Assembly (NCBI GenBank): GCA_013396995.1
Contig: VWZP01008549.1
Span: 774,816-838,815 of the forward strand
DNA from: Dicaeum eximium
Taxonomy: Eukaryota > Chordata > Aves > Passeriformes > Dicaeidae
Length of the DNA: 64,000 nucleotides
Direction: 5' to 3'
Below are positions 13,301-24,356 of this stretch, one piece after another (position 1 is the stretch's first letter; each line of letters opens with the position of its first letter). The notes below the pieces were generated by a model that saw nothing but the letters and a program-made list of their open reading frames with translations, ran no database searches and was not told where the DNA came from. The translations under genes and the position numbers were made by a program.

Positions 13301-16300
13301 TTGACTGTACATGTTACTTATTATGTAAGTAAATAGGAAGTGTAAAATCCTCAAGATACAGAAGCAGCATTTTAAATGGTCACTTCATAATTGCTCAGCT
13401 TGACCTTTCCCAAGTCATTTATTAGTGAGCAGAGAGAAAGAATAAACAGCATCTGTATGTATTACCTTGTGTGATTGGGAGGGACCAACATAAACTGTGA
13501 TTTCTACTGCAAACAGAGTGGGGGACGCATTGTAAATGGAGGAGGAAGAGTGGGGGCTTACAGAGGGAGGCAGCTAGGGGTTGAACAGGCAGCTGTTCAC
13601 AGACTCTCAAGAAAAAGGAGGCCATGAGAGACAACGTTTCATTCCAGAAAGCTAGAATAAGTATTGAAAATTATAGTGACCAAGTTAGGTGCCTTCAAAC
13701 ACTATAGAAACCCAGCAAACTAACACTGAGCCCAGACACTGAAGGTCATGAGATGCTTTTTTCAGTAAGCACAGGTAGAAGCACCAACAGCTTGATAACC
13801 TTTGTCAGTACAATGTAAAGGGCAATAAGCTGTCAAGAAACGTGATGAAAGCACTAATTCACAAATTATACTCAGCAGCTTCAAATTTCACAAAGTTATG
13901 TAAAACTATTAAAATAAGCAGTTTGGAGAATAAACACTTACATAGGGCCCTTGCATTTAATCTTTTCTCTATTGTTTCAAAGAAAAATAGTCGATTGTTA
14001 AGGGGAGAAGAAAAAAAAATTAAAAACTATAAACCAAGAAAGTAGTAGCTGCAGAGTAGTAAAAATCAAAGAATCTTGGCTAAGAATTATACAAGGATCT
14101 TCAATTTGGACCATGGTTGTAGAAGAAAAATATTATCACTATCCTCTCACAAATATAAAGCCAGCATATATACACAGTAAATGGCAAACAGAAAGAGAGT
14201 TTTTACTGTCTCCAGTAGCTCTCATCTTACACTGAAAACTTGTATTTTCACGTTCAGAAATAGAACAGCGGAAGAGATACCCTACTGGAAATCAACACAC
14301 AATTCTGGGCAGAAAGGGAGGATGTGAAGGCAGACAGAGGATACTGCTCCAGGGACTAGAACACTTAGAATGCAGAAGTTCCTGGTTTGCTCTTTATGGT
14401 TGTTCATGAATTCTGCAGGACTCAAAGTCACTCTGGTAAAAATGAGATAGGTCTGTAATGAGCTTGGCTCAGTCAGTATTGAGGGGTGCAGTTTCCTAGG
14501 AACAGACACCTCTCCATGCAGTCGCATGCCACATTTCAATGTGTTAAAAAGAGTCACTGCATGCTTTCTTATGTGAATGTATCTGAATTTAGATTCTCTT
14601 GCCTATATCTACAAATGGACAGAAAAAGAGTTGCTGGAGTAAAACTGCTAGGGAGGGAGGGAGGGAGGAAGGGTGAAGACTGAAGCACTCCATACTCTGA
14701 ATCCACATGTACTGCTAGCTACATCTAGCAAGTCTGCAAGTCAGCCTGTATCTGTAGCATGTGAAAGCAATTTAATTCACAGTACCTAAAGTCCCCTCTG
14801 TTGTTTTGGCAGGCAACATGGGAAAATCTCAAAAATTTTTTTGTGAAATAGGAAAAAAAAAATGACATTGGTCTCACAACAGCAATGCAATAAGAGGGAC
14901 AGAGAGCACAAAAAGTCTTCCAGGAGCACCGTTTCTGGCTGAAACACATGGCAAGCAAACACAAATGTGGACCAGCCCTCAGAGGACAGCTGAATCTCCT
15001 CCCCAGGAAGCCTGCCTTGATCAAGCTTGCACCTTCAGCACAGGAACACCAAGCACAGATGGCAAATTAATTTGGACCATATTTCTGATGTCTGTCTAGA
15101 CAAGCTCTGTGCTGCAACTGGCCTAACATTAGTAGGTACAATGCTAATATAATGATTTTTAAAAACCTACTTTTAGTATATTTTTCAGGAACTAATAATC
15201 TGCAACAACTACTCCCTGAACATGCTCACCCATCAGCATCATGAAGGGAACAGCACTATTTTGCTGTGGGTAAGTGTACACAGACTATGAACTCTGAAGG
15301 AACACACTGCCACAAGCAGACATCTATCTCACTGGGAATTACTTCAATCAAACAGGAATGGAACACATGTATTTATTTACCAGAGGAAAACACAGCCACT
15401 GAAGCAGTAAGTAAATGCTCTCAAATATTCTCTGCATATGCATCCCACACAACATTCTACTTCTTGAGTTTTTACCTCATTATTGCATGTTTTAACAAGT
15501 AGGACAAAACCAAAGAACAAAAACCTGGCTAAAACTTCAAATTAGCTGGGGAAGAAGAAAAAGACAACTCCTATGTTAACCAGCACACAAGCTCTCCCAT
15601 CTCCATGGCAACCCATCCTAGAAGTTCATCAATTTGTCTTCTTGATTTTTAACACTGTATCTAAAAGACTAAATTCTTTCACTTTTAGCTGCTGGAAATG
15701 AAAGTGCATGTCATCACTTTGCAATATTTAGGAATTAGTGACTTTCTCACAGCGTACTTGAACAATTTATCTTTACGCTTACTAGTAAAGGTTCCAAAAC
15801 AAGGAACATCAGCCAAAAAAACAGCAACTGTTTATCAAACTCATAAATATCTTTTGATAGAGCTTCATCCATAGGGATTTAAAATATAGCAGACAACATG
15901 CCAGAACTTATGCAGTAGGGAGCAGCCCCACCCTGGCAAAAAAATTATCTACCTGGCACTTAACTGTATTTAACATAAAATGTCTCCTTTCTGAATACTT
16001 GAAATACAAAATATATAAATTTAGCTTAAAGTAGTATCTAAACTCACAGAAGTTGAAATCCTCTTTGCTGCCTCTGTAATTGCCTGCTCCAATGGTTTCC
16101 AAACGCGGAAAGCGTAACGACCTGAAAAAGATGGAGGTTAAACAAAATATTTACTAAAATGCAAAAAAAACCCCCGACAAGCTCCAATTTATCTTCATCA
16201 GCTTACAGTAGAAAGAATCTTGGTTTTAAAAAGCCCCGAACTATTGGGAGAAGAATTTTAGTATACTGCGTCTAAAAACCTAGTCATGGACTGCAAAGAC

Positions 16301-19300
16301 CCATTGTGTTTACTCACTATTTAACTCACTAAATAAACAGATTTCCATACATTTCAATATGATAAATGAAGATTTCTGCCTTGTGAACTTTAAGAAAAGG
16401 GGTGGTTTGAAACATTAGCTTTGGGTATACATTATTTATTAAATACTGTTCAAAGGTTATGTCTTCAAAAAAAGAAATCCATGTACTACACATTTCTTGC
16501 TGTGATGCTGTATGCTTAATTACACACCTTGTAAATACTCCATTTTTAATTTTGTTAGAAAAAGATGATCTTCTGGGATTCAGAGCCATTTAACTCCCCA
16601 CTACCACTGAATGTCTGTAGCTAGGAAAGACTAGAGGTATTCCTATAAGGCTGTGTTCCCAGAAGTACAAAGCACGTCCATCAACACCAGAATCAAGATT
16701 TATGCCATGTTACTGGAGGATTCTCCAAGTAAATTCTCTCTCCCTACTTACTGTTTTAACTATTGTTTAGCAATGTAACTTACTATTACACACAATGGAA
16801 AAACTATTTATAAAATGTGGCTCTGCTTCGTTCAAACAGCATCTTGCATTCATTCTAAAAACACATATTGTGTCCTAAGTTTTAGTGATCTAAGCCTGTG
16901 CCAATGGTAACACAGACGTTAAAACCACTTTTGAGTATCTCTTTGAAATGTTGTGATGTACCATTACCTCACTCTCTTCTTATGCTTTCTGTTAACCATT
17001 ATTTCATGTTAAACTCATGCCCTGTGTTCAAACTAGAACCTATTTTTCACAGTAACAAACAGTCTAGATGCAAAGAGTTCAGGTAATAAAAAATGTAGTA
17101 TGGAAACTATAGTATGATAAACTGTAGTATGAAACTGTAGTATGATAAATCACTATAATCACTAAAACCTTTTCTTTTCCTCTATTTCAATTTGTCAAGC
17201 ATCACCTTCACATCACAGAGTCTTGTTGCACTCTTCTGTACTAAAGGGCCTCCACATTACAATATGTTATTAAGTAAATAAACTTTTCACCTTTCATTTT
17301 GCAGACAAAAAGCAGATGGAGCACTTTATCTGCTGACCATAAAATTACATTCTCCAGCTTTCTCCACCTTTTTCATAAAGAATTTTGGAATTTATGACTT
17401 TGAAGGGACAGGAACTATAGGTGGACACAATTTTCAATAGTACTCTCAAGCAACCTTTCCACTTTCCACTATTTATATTCATAAAAACTTCATTAACCCT
17501 TTCAGAAACCGCAGCTCACAAGTGAGAGTTCTGCTTGTAATTTACCTTACCTGCAAATGCAACAGTTGCAACGCCAAGTCCAAGTGCTATCATAGTCCTG
17601 GCCTAAACCAGAGAAACAGGAATCAGAATAACATGCGAATTCTAATTTGATATATACACACCTTTTACTCTAACAACGAGTATTTCTGATGCCTGGTGTG
17701 GATATTTCATTTATAACTTAGGAAAGTGACAAAAGTAAGTTCTGTATTCCACAGGCTACATTAGATTTTATAGTTCAGTCACATCAACCCACACCAAAAC
17801 ATCAAGTTTAACTTGAACTACCCACTAGCAAATCAGTGAACACACACTGATGTCATAGTATGCACTGATAAAAACACAAGGCACACAACTACATAGGATT
17901 ACTTGAAATTACTTGTGCAGACTAGCTCAACACAGTACATAACAAAGTATCAGTTTACTACAAAAACATGAAGAACTAACTCGAAACTCCCATATCAGGT
18001 GTATGTATTTTCCTACACAGTGCTTGAAAAAGTCAGGCGCTTCAAGAAGGATAAGAAGTATTCCCATGTTGATCAAGAAGCTGATGAAAGATATGAAGTA
18101 AACCTTCAAGAAAGGACTGACTTCTCACATGCTGGCAGAATTCAGGAAGGGTAACAAGCTCTTCACTTCTGAAACGCCTCCATATAATCTTTGAAACAAA
18201 GGAAACAGTCATCTGTGGCATCACCTGACTTATCATACGACAGTTCAATAATGCCTTGAATTTTCCCCTGAGTAACCTGAGAAATCAGATTAGGTTTATC
18301 TTGAATTGAAAATATAATGACAGTGAAAATGCTTTTATCACCAGACTGTCTCTTCTATATATGACTTACTTCCACAATTATCCCATAACTGGTTTATACG
18401 TTTTATACAAGCAATTCTGACAGAAGGACTTAAAGCTCCAACTTCGATGTGAATGCCCTAACAACTGGATCTGGAGCCCAGATGCCTTTGCGACACAGAT
18501 TTCTGGGGCTAAAATACTTTGGTTTTGATTGTACCCAACCTCATTTCCAGACTGTGGGAGCACAGAAATTGTTTTAAACAGTTTTCAAGGCCTTCCTAGA
18601 GCTGGCTTAGCAGGGCCCAGATCATGGGCTGGCAACTTGTCCAGAAACAGGCAGCTGTACAAGATGCAGGCGCTGCCCTCACGCCCAGTGGCTCCTACAG
18701 CTTTGGCTCTGAAGGCGAGCGGCTGTGACTGCTGCCTGTGGCACTGAGCTCACGACAGAAGAAGCCACAGCCTCCTCGGAGGTCACTGAGAAGCAGCTGT
18801 ATTCCTCTGGATCTAGCATCTGGGTGCTGCACACCTCAACTAAGTACCTACCTCCCACCTATCTGAGGGGGAATTCTTGCCTTAAGTATTTGCCTGTATT
18901 TGCCATTTTAGTAATCTAACTTTTCCATTTCAGTGTAGTCTTCAGTCTCAATATTAGCATTCATTTCTGAATGTAAAAATAATGTAGTAGCTTTATGTCT
19001 GTTGTTCCTTTCAGTTCCACAAAATTTCCTCCCATCTTTTCCCCATAAAAAAAGTTTAAGCATGTTATCTTAAATGATAGATAATGTAAAATTGTGAAGC
19101 ATACAGTTCTTACTAAAGTCCTTACTAAACTAAAATTCTTTCCATTTCTTCTCACAAGTCAGTTTTCCCAGGCTCTCAACAGTCAAACATTCAAAAAAAC
19201 TCCTCAAACAGCCACCTTTCAGGAAATATCCTAACCCTATAGGAATTCTATATTATTCTGTCTTGTGGTTTGTGACCGTGGATTAATATTCAAGAGTTTC

Positions 19301-22300
19301 CTTGATTTATTCAGACTGACAGCAAGAATCTTTTACTAAGTGGTTACAGTCAATTAAGAGCTCAACAATGTGTGAAATACATCATGCTGGCAAAAAAAAA
19401 ATTATTAGCTTTTGATTGTTGAAATTAAGTTATACTTGCTGTGCCACCAAAAAGGTGGCTTAAGTCAGCAGTTTACAAGACACACAGATTCCAACAAGGC
19501 ATTAGCAGCAGACAACTCATCACAGGCAAGACCAAGCACAGAGACTAATAAATGACACCAGGATTCTGTCAGTTCAGTGCAGATGTAGCTGAAGTGTTTC
19601 TGCACAGTAATCTGGGAGCATGATGCAGAGACCCCTGAGGGCCTCTGACAGAGCCAGCCATGTCGTTGGAATGCATTAGTCCAATCTCAGTGGAAAGCAC
19701 CAGCAGTTAGCGGAAAGCTACTGTTGCTGGGAATACAGCAGGTAAAAATAAACCATGGCAGCAGCCCTTGAATAGGAGCAGAATGCATGATTGAGGGGAA
19801 AATAAAGACAAGACAGAAAACTTGGTTAAACCGGTATAAAGCTCAAGCCAGAGAGGAACAAAAGACTGTCCACACATTTCAGTGAGGTACAGGCACCAGA
19901 AAATCTAAGAAATACCAGTCTATACCAGGTAACTCAAATGATTTGCGTTATGAGTACATTAGAGAAGAGTCACTTGCCACATCTTGCAAAGAAGCGGTAA
20001 CTTGACACACCAAAGCATCTTGAATGTTTGTTATGGTGTGACTGTATCTTAACTATACACACATGATAAAGCCGGAATTTTGATCAGTGTGAGATTGCAA
20101 GTTTGGCTTTTTCTTGACATGGACTGTCATAAAAGCAGTGGCAACTTCAAGGACTAACCAGTAAGTTTTTTAAGTCCAACTTGACTTCAACTCTTTGAGT
20201 CCAAAGTTTCCTCCTCCATGCTCGTTCAACTCAGTTGAATATTTAAAAGAATCAGTCAAGGTTAGCCCGGTGCTTTGAGATGGAAAGTCCAAAGCTTTAA
20301 TTAAATGCACTCCTTTCACGTCAATATTAAATGAAAGCAACTCGCTCTCTCTGTGGAAGGCAGCAGTTCATTTACAGCATGCTAATACAACTACCACCAC
20401 CATCATTTTTGTCTCCTATTGCTTGAAATTGCATTTCATAGGAGATAAATAAATAAATACATACACACTGACTTTCAATTATTACAGAATTGACCTTCCC
20501 CCCCCTTCCAAAAATGCTGTCAAGAAATTTCCAAGATGTGGATTTTAAATGAAATCATTATGTTAAGATCCAGGAGGGAAAAATAAAGAAATAAAATATT
20601 GAAAACTAACATCTGTCCCTTTCTTTATTCAATGAATCAGCTCCCAAAGGTTAGTCATCAATCCCATGCTATTCTGCTGATCTCAGTATTTTAATTTTAC
20701 TATGTAATTCAGTCTTCAGTAACAAACCCTGTTAAAGGAAACTAATGAAAAAGTTACGCTAAATCAGTCAAACCTGAATTTTCTTAATCCTTCTCAGAAA
20801 TGGGTATAAGAAAACACAAGCATTACAAAGGCAACTGCAAGACCTGATTTACCTAAGCATTTGGCAAAGAAAAGCACATAAAGCATATTAATTAACACAG
20901 AGTGTGTTAGAAAACAGAGATTTTCTGTCTATTCCTTTAATTCTCCAGTAGCCTTACATTTTTAGCAAAATAAACAGGGGAGGACAAGGCATTATTTTTG
21001 CAAATCCCCAATCCATGGTGCCCTTCTAACTTAACCACATTAAAAGATAAAATTATGTATATAGCTCTGAGCATTAGAGCTTCTCCTTCTATGAAGTAGA
21101 AAAAACTTAAATTTATAAACAAAAGAAGAATTTCAAATGCATCATTTTGAAACTTCAGCACAACATTCTTACATCTGACAATGGGCTGCAAATGCTAATG
21201 GCTTTCCAAATGTTAAAACCTATCTGCCTGCATAGGATTTGGATTTTATACTGGTTCTTCTACCACAACCAGTGGTATACCCTTCTCAGTCAAATTAAAA
21301 ATATTTTACTCTCCTCACTACTAAGTTTCACACACACAGCAGGAGCCTTGCAATCTTTTGCCTTGGAAACATACAGCGAGCAGAACAGAATAAAAAGCAC
21401 AGAGAAAATAATAATTTGTTCTCATGGGTTGAATGGCATTTTGCAATTAATCCATGCTTAATCGTGGACCAGCAAAATAGGAAGTATGTACCTATATTCA
21501 AATAAATACACAAGCTTAACTAAAAATTCTTAAGGTTTGGTCGGTTTGTTTGGTGTAGGTTTTTTTCAGTCCTGTACACCCCTAAGAAGCAGGATACACA
21601 AGTATATTAACTAAGTGTACAGAAGTATTTCTGAAAACAGATATTCTCTTAAAAAATTCTTGACTCGAAATAGACATGATTGTTCATTACAGAAGATAGA
21701 AGAAGGCTTCTACTCCTCAGAAGAGTAGCTACAGTTTATTGGAATGCTGCTCTAGAGCAAACCACCTCACACTATATGACGGCAGAACCATTTTGAAATG
21801 GGATTACATTAGAAACTCTAAGCAACCAATTTTATTTCATAATCTACTGTCTTCCCTCTAGTCTTAAACCTCCTGTGAAATTTGTTTTCCAAGAGTGAAT
21901 TAAAAGTATTTCCACCTAGCTGCTGCTCTCCATACTGACACAATTCTCACATCATTTTGTTTCTAATTTACAGCAGGCTTTTTGGTTTGTATACAAAGCT
22001 ACAACTACAGCTCCAGATGGTTTTCCATAGGAAATTGAACCAGAGCAAGGTTCACTAATAGAACAATTATCATAAGGTATTCAAATCGATCTTCTTGAGT
22101 CTGTAGTAATTAACAAAGGCTCCTGTGGGTGACCTTTGAGAACAGACTCCTCCTGCTTCCACTGCTGCTCTTCCATTGCTGTAAATGCGTTTGTAAAACA
22201 ACAAGAGTAAATGCGGCCATGACCAACTGACTTTCAACTAATACCCTGGACCAAAGAACAAATTTCAATAGAAAACTGCAGACATCCAGATTTCAGTCCT

Positions 22301-24104
22301 CTAAACACCCACCTCAGTCTCAGAGTAAGAACTTCCTTAACTAAGTCTCCAGTCTTCAGTAAGAACGTGACAATACTCACAACACCAAAGCAAGCCACGC
22401 TAACTCCAAATGCAACTTTTATCCCAAGTGGGTAAGAAGGCCCAAGGACTCAACAAAATTCTAGGAATTCCCTGCCAGCATTCCGCAGGGAGAATGGCCA
22501 TGACAATAATGAGTTTCAGAGCCAGCTTCTGAAAATTACACACTTGCTGTTAAATACACAGGAAGACTCTTCTGTGGGGAAAAAAAAAGTCCTAGACTAT
22601 AGTAACAATGAATAAATAACTTAGAGAACTGGGATTTTTCAAACTGTGTTTTAAAAAAGTAGAAATATTGTAGAGACAACTTCACACACACAATTAGGTT
22701 AGGCAAGTAAGACTTTCAAGCCATTTAAAAAATGTGACAACTTCACCATCTGGGGCTTTAAGCCGTGTGTTTTTCCCAATTCTCTTTTCCAATGGGAACT
22801 CACTGTTCCCTGAACTGGCTGAAGTGACAGGAATGAAGAAGTGGGATAAAGTCCCAGCATCCTTTCCTCTAGAGGATGATACAGCACAGGAAACTCTGGA
22901 GACACTCTGCCTCCACCCAGCCTTTCCCACATTACAAAGTACCAGATGAGAATTACTTTTCTGAAACAGAGTTCTACAAAACCTTCAACACCCAAACCTG
23001 CCTGTGGCAGTAACTTTTGCACAGTGGGTGAAAACACGTCAGGTATCACCTTTTCATGGCAGGGAACAAAAGTTTTGGCCTTGTTTGTGAGTGCTGGGGC
23101 TGAAACATTCCCACGTGCCCTGCCATGGAATCCCAGCAGGTAAGGGGCTGATGTGCGTGTTCCAAACACCCACTGGCTGTGGAGCCAGCCAAGGATTCTT
23201 GGTAGTGACAGCCAAGAACTGCTGGTAATAACCAAGGATCGCTGGTATTACCATGCCCTGGGAAAGAACAAGATGTGGCTGGAGAAGGGAGCCATGCAGA
23301 GGCAGGGCAGTGCTTTTCCCTGTTCCAGCTCCTCAAGGTAAACACAGCACCGTGCACAGATGAGGCCAAGAAGTGGGCACAGACTGTAGAGGGGGGATCA
23401 ACACTACCACAGACCCCCCAAGCCCTCCAGCCCGTTTCCAGAATTGTGCAGAAAGCGAGAACTGGTCTTCCTGGCAGGGAAAACCTATCAATAAAAAAGT
23501 ATCGCCAGGCACCGCAGGACATTTCATCAGCTGGACTGAGGCTGGAACCAGAACCGGTTATCTCGTTTACTCTCTTTTCCTCTCACTTTTCCTCTTTTTC
23601 TATTCTTCTTTAATTCACATCTTCTTGTCGCTCTTCCCTTTCACCCTATCCCTTTATCCAAGTGCTTACATAGTAGATCAGAGCCAACATTTCCACGCCA
23701 GCCGTGTAAAGCACTAATAAAACTTCCTAATTGTGGCCCCTGTGCCCTCCGTCGTTCCCTGGGACGAGCATTTCCGAACCTCGGGCGCGCCCTTCCCCTC
23801 ACGGTGGGACGCCGCGGCACCGGGCCAGGGCCCCTCCGCCCGCAGCCTCCCTGCCCAGCCCGGCGGGGAGCGGAGAACGCGAGTCCCGCAGCCCCGGCCC
23901 CCGCCCCGCTCACACCCCTCACACGTGGGAAGGCCCGGCTGAGAACGGGGCAGCAGCAGCGCCCTCACGGCCCCGCGGGTGGGGGTCCCGCCCTGCGCTC
24001 ACCATTCCCCGGTCCAGCTCGGCTTGGCCCTTGCCGGCGCCCGTAGGGGCCCGGCCGTACTCGGCGTAGCGCAGGCCCTCGGCGGAGGCCGCGGTGCCCT
24101 CCAT
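4253..24104 (-). CDS. DNAJC15: DnaJ homolog subfamily C member 15 (MCJ), complete, six coding exons
   Basis: Six minus-strand exons (24104-24003, 17602-17551, 16121-16048, 9428-9352, 7495-7425, 4323-4253) total 447 nt and join in frame into about 148 residues plus TGA; human DNAJC15 is about 150. The order is a short Gly/Ala-rich N-terminus with LRYAEY, a membrane segment (MIALGLGVATVAFAG, about residues 38-52), the conserved RYAFRVWKPLEQ stretch, then SSYYKGGFEQKMSRREA and a C-terminal J domain carrying the catalytic HPD within NHPDKGG. Known family role: a single-pass inner mitochondrial membrane co-chaperone that stimulates the mitochondrial HSP70 ATPase at the TIM23 import motor and restrains respiratory complex I. 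A C-terminal J domain after a membrane anchor is the TIM14/PAM18-like arrangement. The main alternative is the paralogue DNAJC19, but the LRYAEY N-terminus is typical of DNAJC15. All introns are GT-AG and no lesion is visible. EPSTI1 starts about 18 kb away, divergently. Confidence 0.96.
4324..7424 (-). other. DNAJC15 intron 5
   Basis: GT-AG intron of 3101 nt splitting the GG after HPDK. AT-rich; no additional exon or clear repeat recognised. Confidence 0.8.
7425..7495 (-). CDS. DNAJC15: DNAJC15 coding exon 5 (HPD motif)
   Basis: A 71-nt exon after acceptor TTTTGCAG. It encodes PSAGKDKIRTAHRKIMILNH-PDK, helix II of the J domain ending in the HPD tripeptide required to stimulate the HSP70 ATPase. 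The donor is AAAG|GTAAAT and the exit phase is 1. HPD is intact, so the co-chaperone should be catalytically competent. Confidence 0.96.
7496..9351 (-). other. DNAJC15 intron 4
   Basis: GT-AG intron of 1856 nt within the J domain. No coding content recognised. Confidence 0.8.
9352..9428 (-). CDS. DNAJC15: DNAJC15 coding exon 4 (J-domain start)
   Basis: A 77-nt exon encoding SLSSYYKGGFEQKMSRREAS-LILGV, the start of the J domain (helix I region). The donor is AG|GTAGGT, and the exit phase 2 splits the Ser codon of the following SPSAGK. Confidence 0.95.
12432..12448. repeat. poly-A tract
   Basis: A run of 17 A bases on the plus strand inside DNAJC15 intron 3. Confidence 0.85.
14650..14673. repeat. 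(GGGA)n microsatellite
   Basis: Four to five GGGA units followed by GGAAGGG, purine-only on the plus strand, within DNAJC15 intron 3. Confidence 0.8.
16048..16121 (-). CDS. DNAJC15: DNAJC15 coding exon 3
   Basis: A 74-nt exon after a polypyrimidine acceptor (TTTTTCAG), ending before GTGAGT. With the split Gly codon it reads G-RYAFRVWKPLEQAITEAAKR-ISTS, nearly identical to the juxtamembrane segment of vertebrate DNAJC15. Exit phase 0. Confidence 0.95.
16122..17550 (-). other. DNAJC15 intron 2
   Basis: GT-AG intron of 1429 nt between the membrane-segment exon and the RYAFR exon. It contains an imperfect tandem repeat around 17095-17150. Confidence 0.8.
17095..17150. repeat. imperfect short tandem repeat
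   Basis: Four closely spaced copies of a TAGTATG core separated by variants of GAAACTA or ATAAACTG. Confidence 0.7.
17551..17602 (-). CDS. DNAJC15: DNAJC15 coding exon 2 (membrane segment)
   Basis: A 52-nt exon between acceptor TTTAG and donor GTAAGG. It encodes ARTMIALGLGVATVAFAG, the single hydrophobic helix that anchors the protein in the mitochondrial inner membrane. Entry phase 0, exit phase 1. Confidence 0.95.
17603..24002 (-). other. DNAJC15 intron 1
   Basis: GT-AG intron of 6400 nt. The part from about 22700 to 23530 is less AT-rich and has long overlapping minus-strand open frames that I do not believe are coding. A three-copy imperfect repeat lies at 23189-23252. Confidence 0.75.
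23189..23252. repeat. three imperfect tandem copies of a ~21-bp unit
   Basis: Units at 23189-23211, 23212-23231 and 23232-23252 each start CCAAG, carry a central CTTGGTA or GCTGGTA, and end with an alternating A/T/C tail. Each unit is itself partly palindromic (CCAAGGATTCTTGG in the first). Confidence 0.75.
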
Positions 24105-24235
24105 GATGGAGCGAGGAGGAGCGAACCCTACGGGTCGGCCGGAGGGACAAAGAGCGCGGCAGGACGGAGCGCGAGGCGCCTCCTCCCGCCGCAGCCCGGG
24201 AGAAGCGGGAAGCGGAGCGATAAGGGATAATCAGT
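23745..24235 (-). promoter_or_regulatory. CpG island and presumed promoter of DNAJC15
   Basis: An abrupt G+C and CpG-rich block in otherwise AT-rich DNA. It spans DNAJC15 coding exon 1, its 5' flank and the start of intron 1, as in a housekeeping-type promoter. No TATA box is evident. The exact start site cannot be read from the sequence. Confidence 0.8.
24003..24104 (-). CDS. DNAJC15: DNAJC15 coding exon 1
   Basis: Encodes 34 residues from the ATG at 24104-24102 (MEGTAASAEGLRYAEYGRAP at the start) and ends ..DRGM before the donor GTGAGC, phase 0. It lies inside a CpG island. I chose this ATG because the following LRYAEY matches the family N-terminus. The Gly/Ala-rich stretch is poorly conserved across species, as expected. 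Confidence 0.92.
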
Positions 24236-24260
24236 GCCGGCAGTAGGGATAATCAGTGCC
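24223..24260. repeat. 16-bp direct duplication at the upstream edge of the DNAJC15 CpG island
   Basis: AGGGATAATCAGTGCC occurs identically at 24223-24238 and 24245-24260, 22 bp apart start to start, about 120 bp upstream of the DNAJC15 ATG. It could be a duplicated factor-binding site or a simple replication duplication. Confidence 0.85.
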
Positions 24261-24349
24261 TTAACACATAGCATCAGGAGGGGCAAAAACATTCAGGCCA
24301 CATGGAAATTAGCCGTGCCCATCTTCAGGATACAGGATTTTAGAAATGT

Positions 24350-24356
24350 GGGCGGG
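24350..24356 (+). promoter_or_regulatory. possible GC box
   Basis: GGGCGGG, an Sp1/KLF-type core, about 250 bp upstream of the DNAJC15 ATG in a locally AT-rich context. It matches the consensus, but function is unproven. Confidence 0.3.

Larger units (their letters stand above)
9429..16047 (-). other. DNAJC15 intron 3
   Basis: GT-AG intron of 6619 nt, the largest of the gene. It contains an A tract (12432-12448) and a GGGA microsatellite (14650-14673). No hidden gene recognised. Confidence 0.8.

Noticed and set aside
23641..24230. Multiple long Pro/Arg/Gly-rich frames on both strands
   Set aside because: Expected from the CpG island, where stop codons are rare. Only the frame starting at 24104 on the minus strand matches a known protein (DNAJC15 exon 1).
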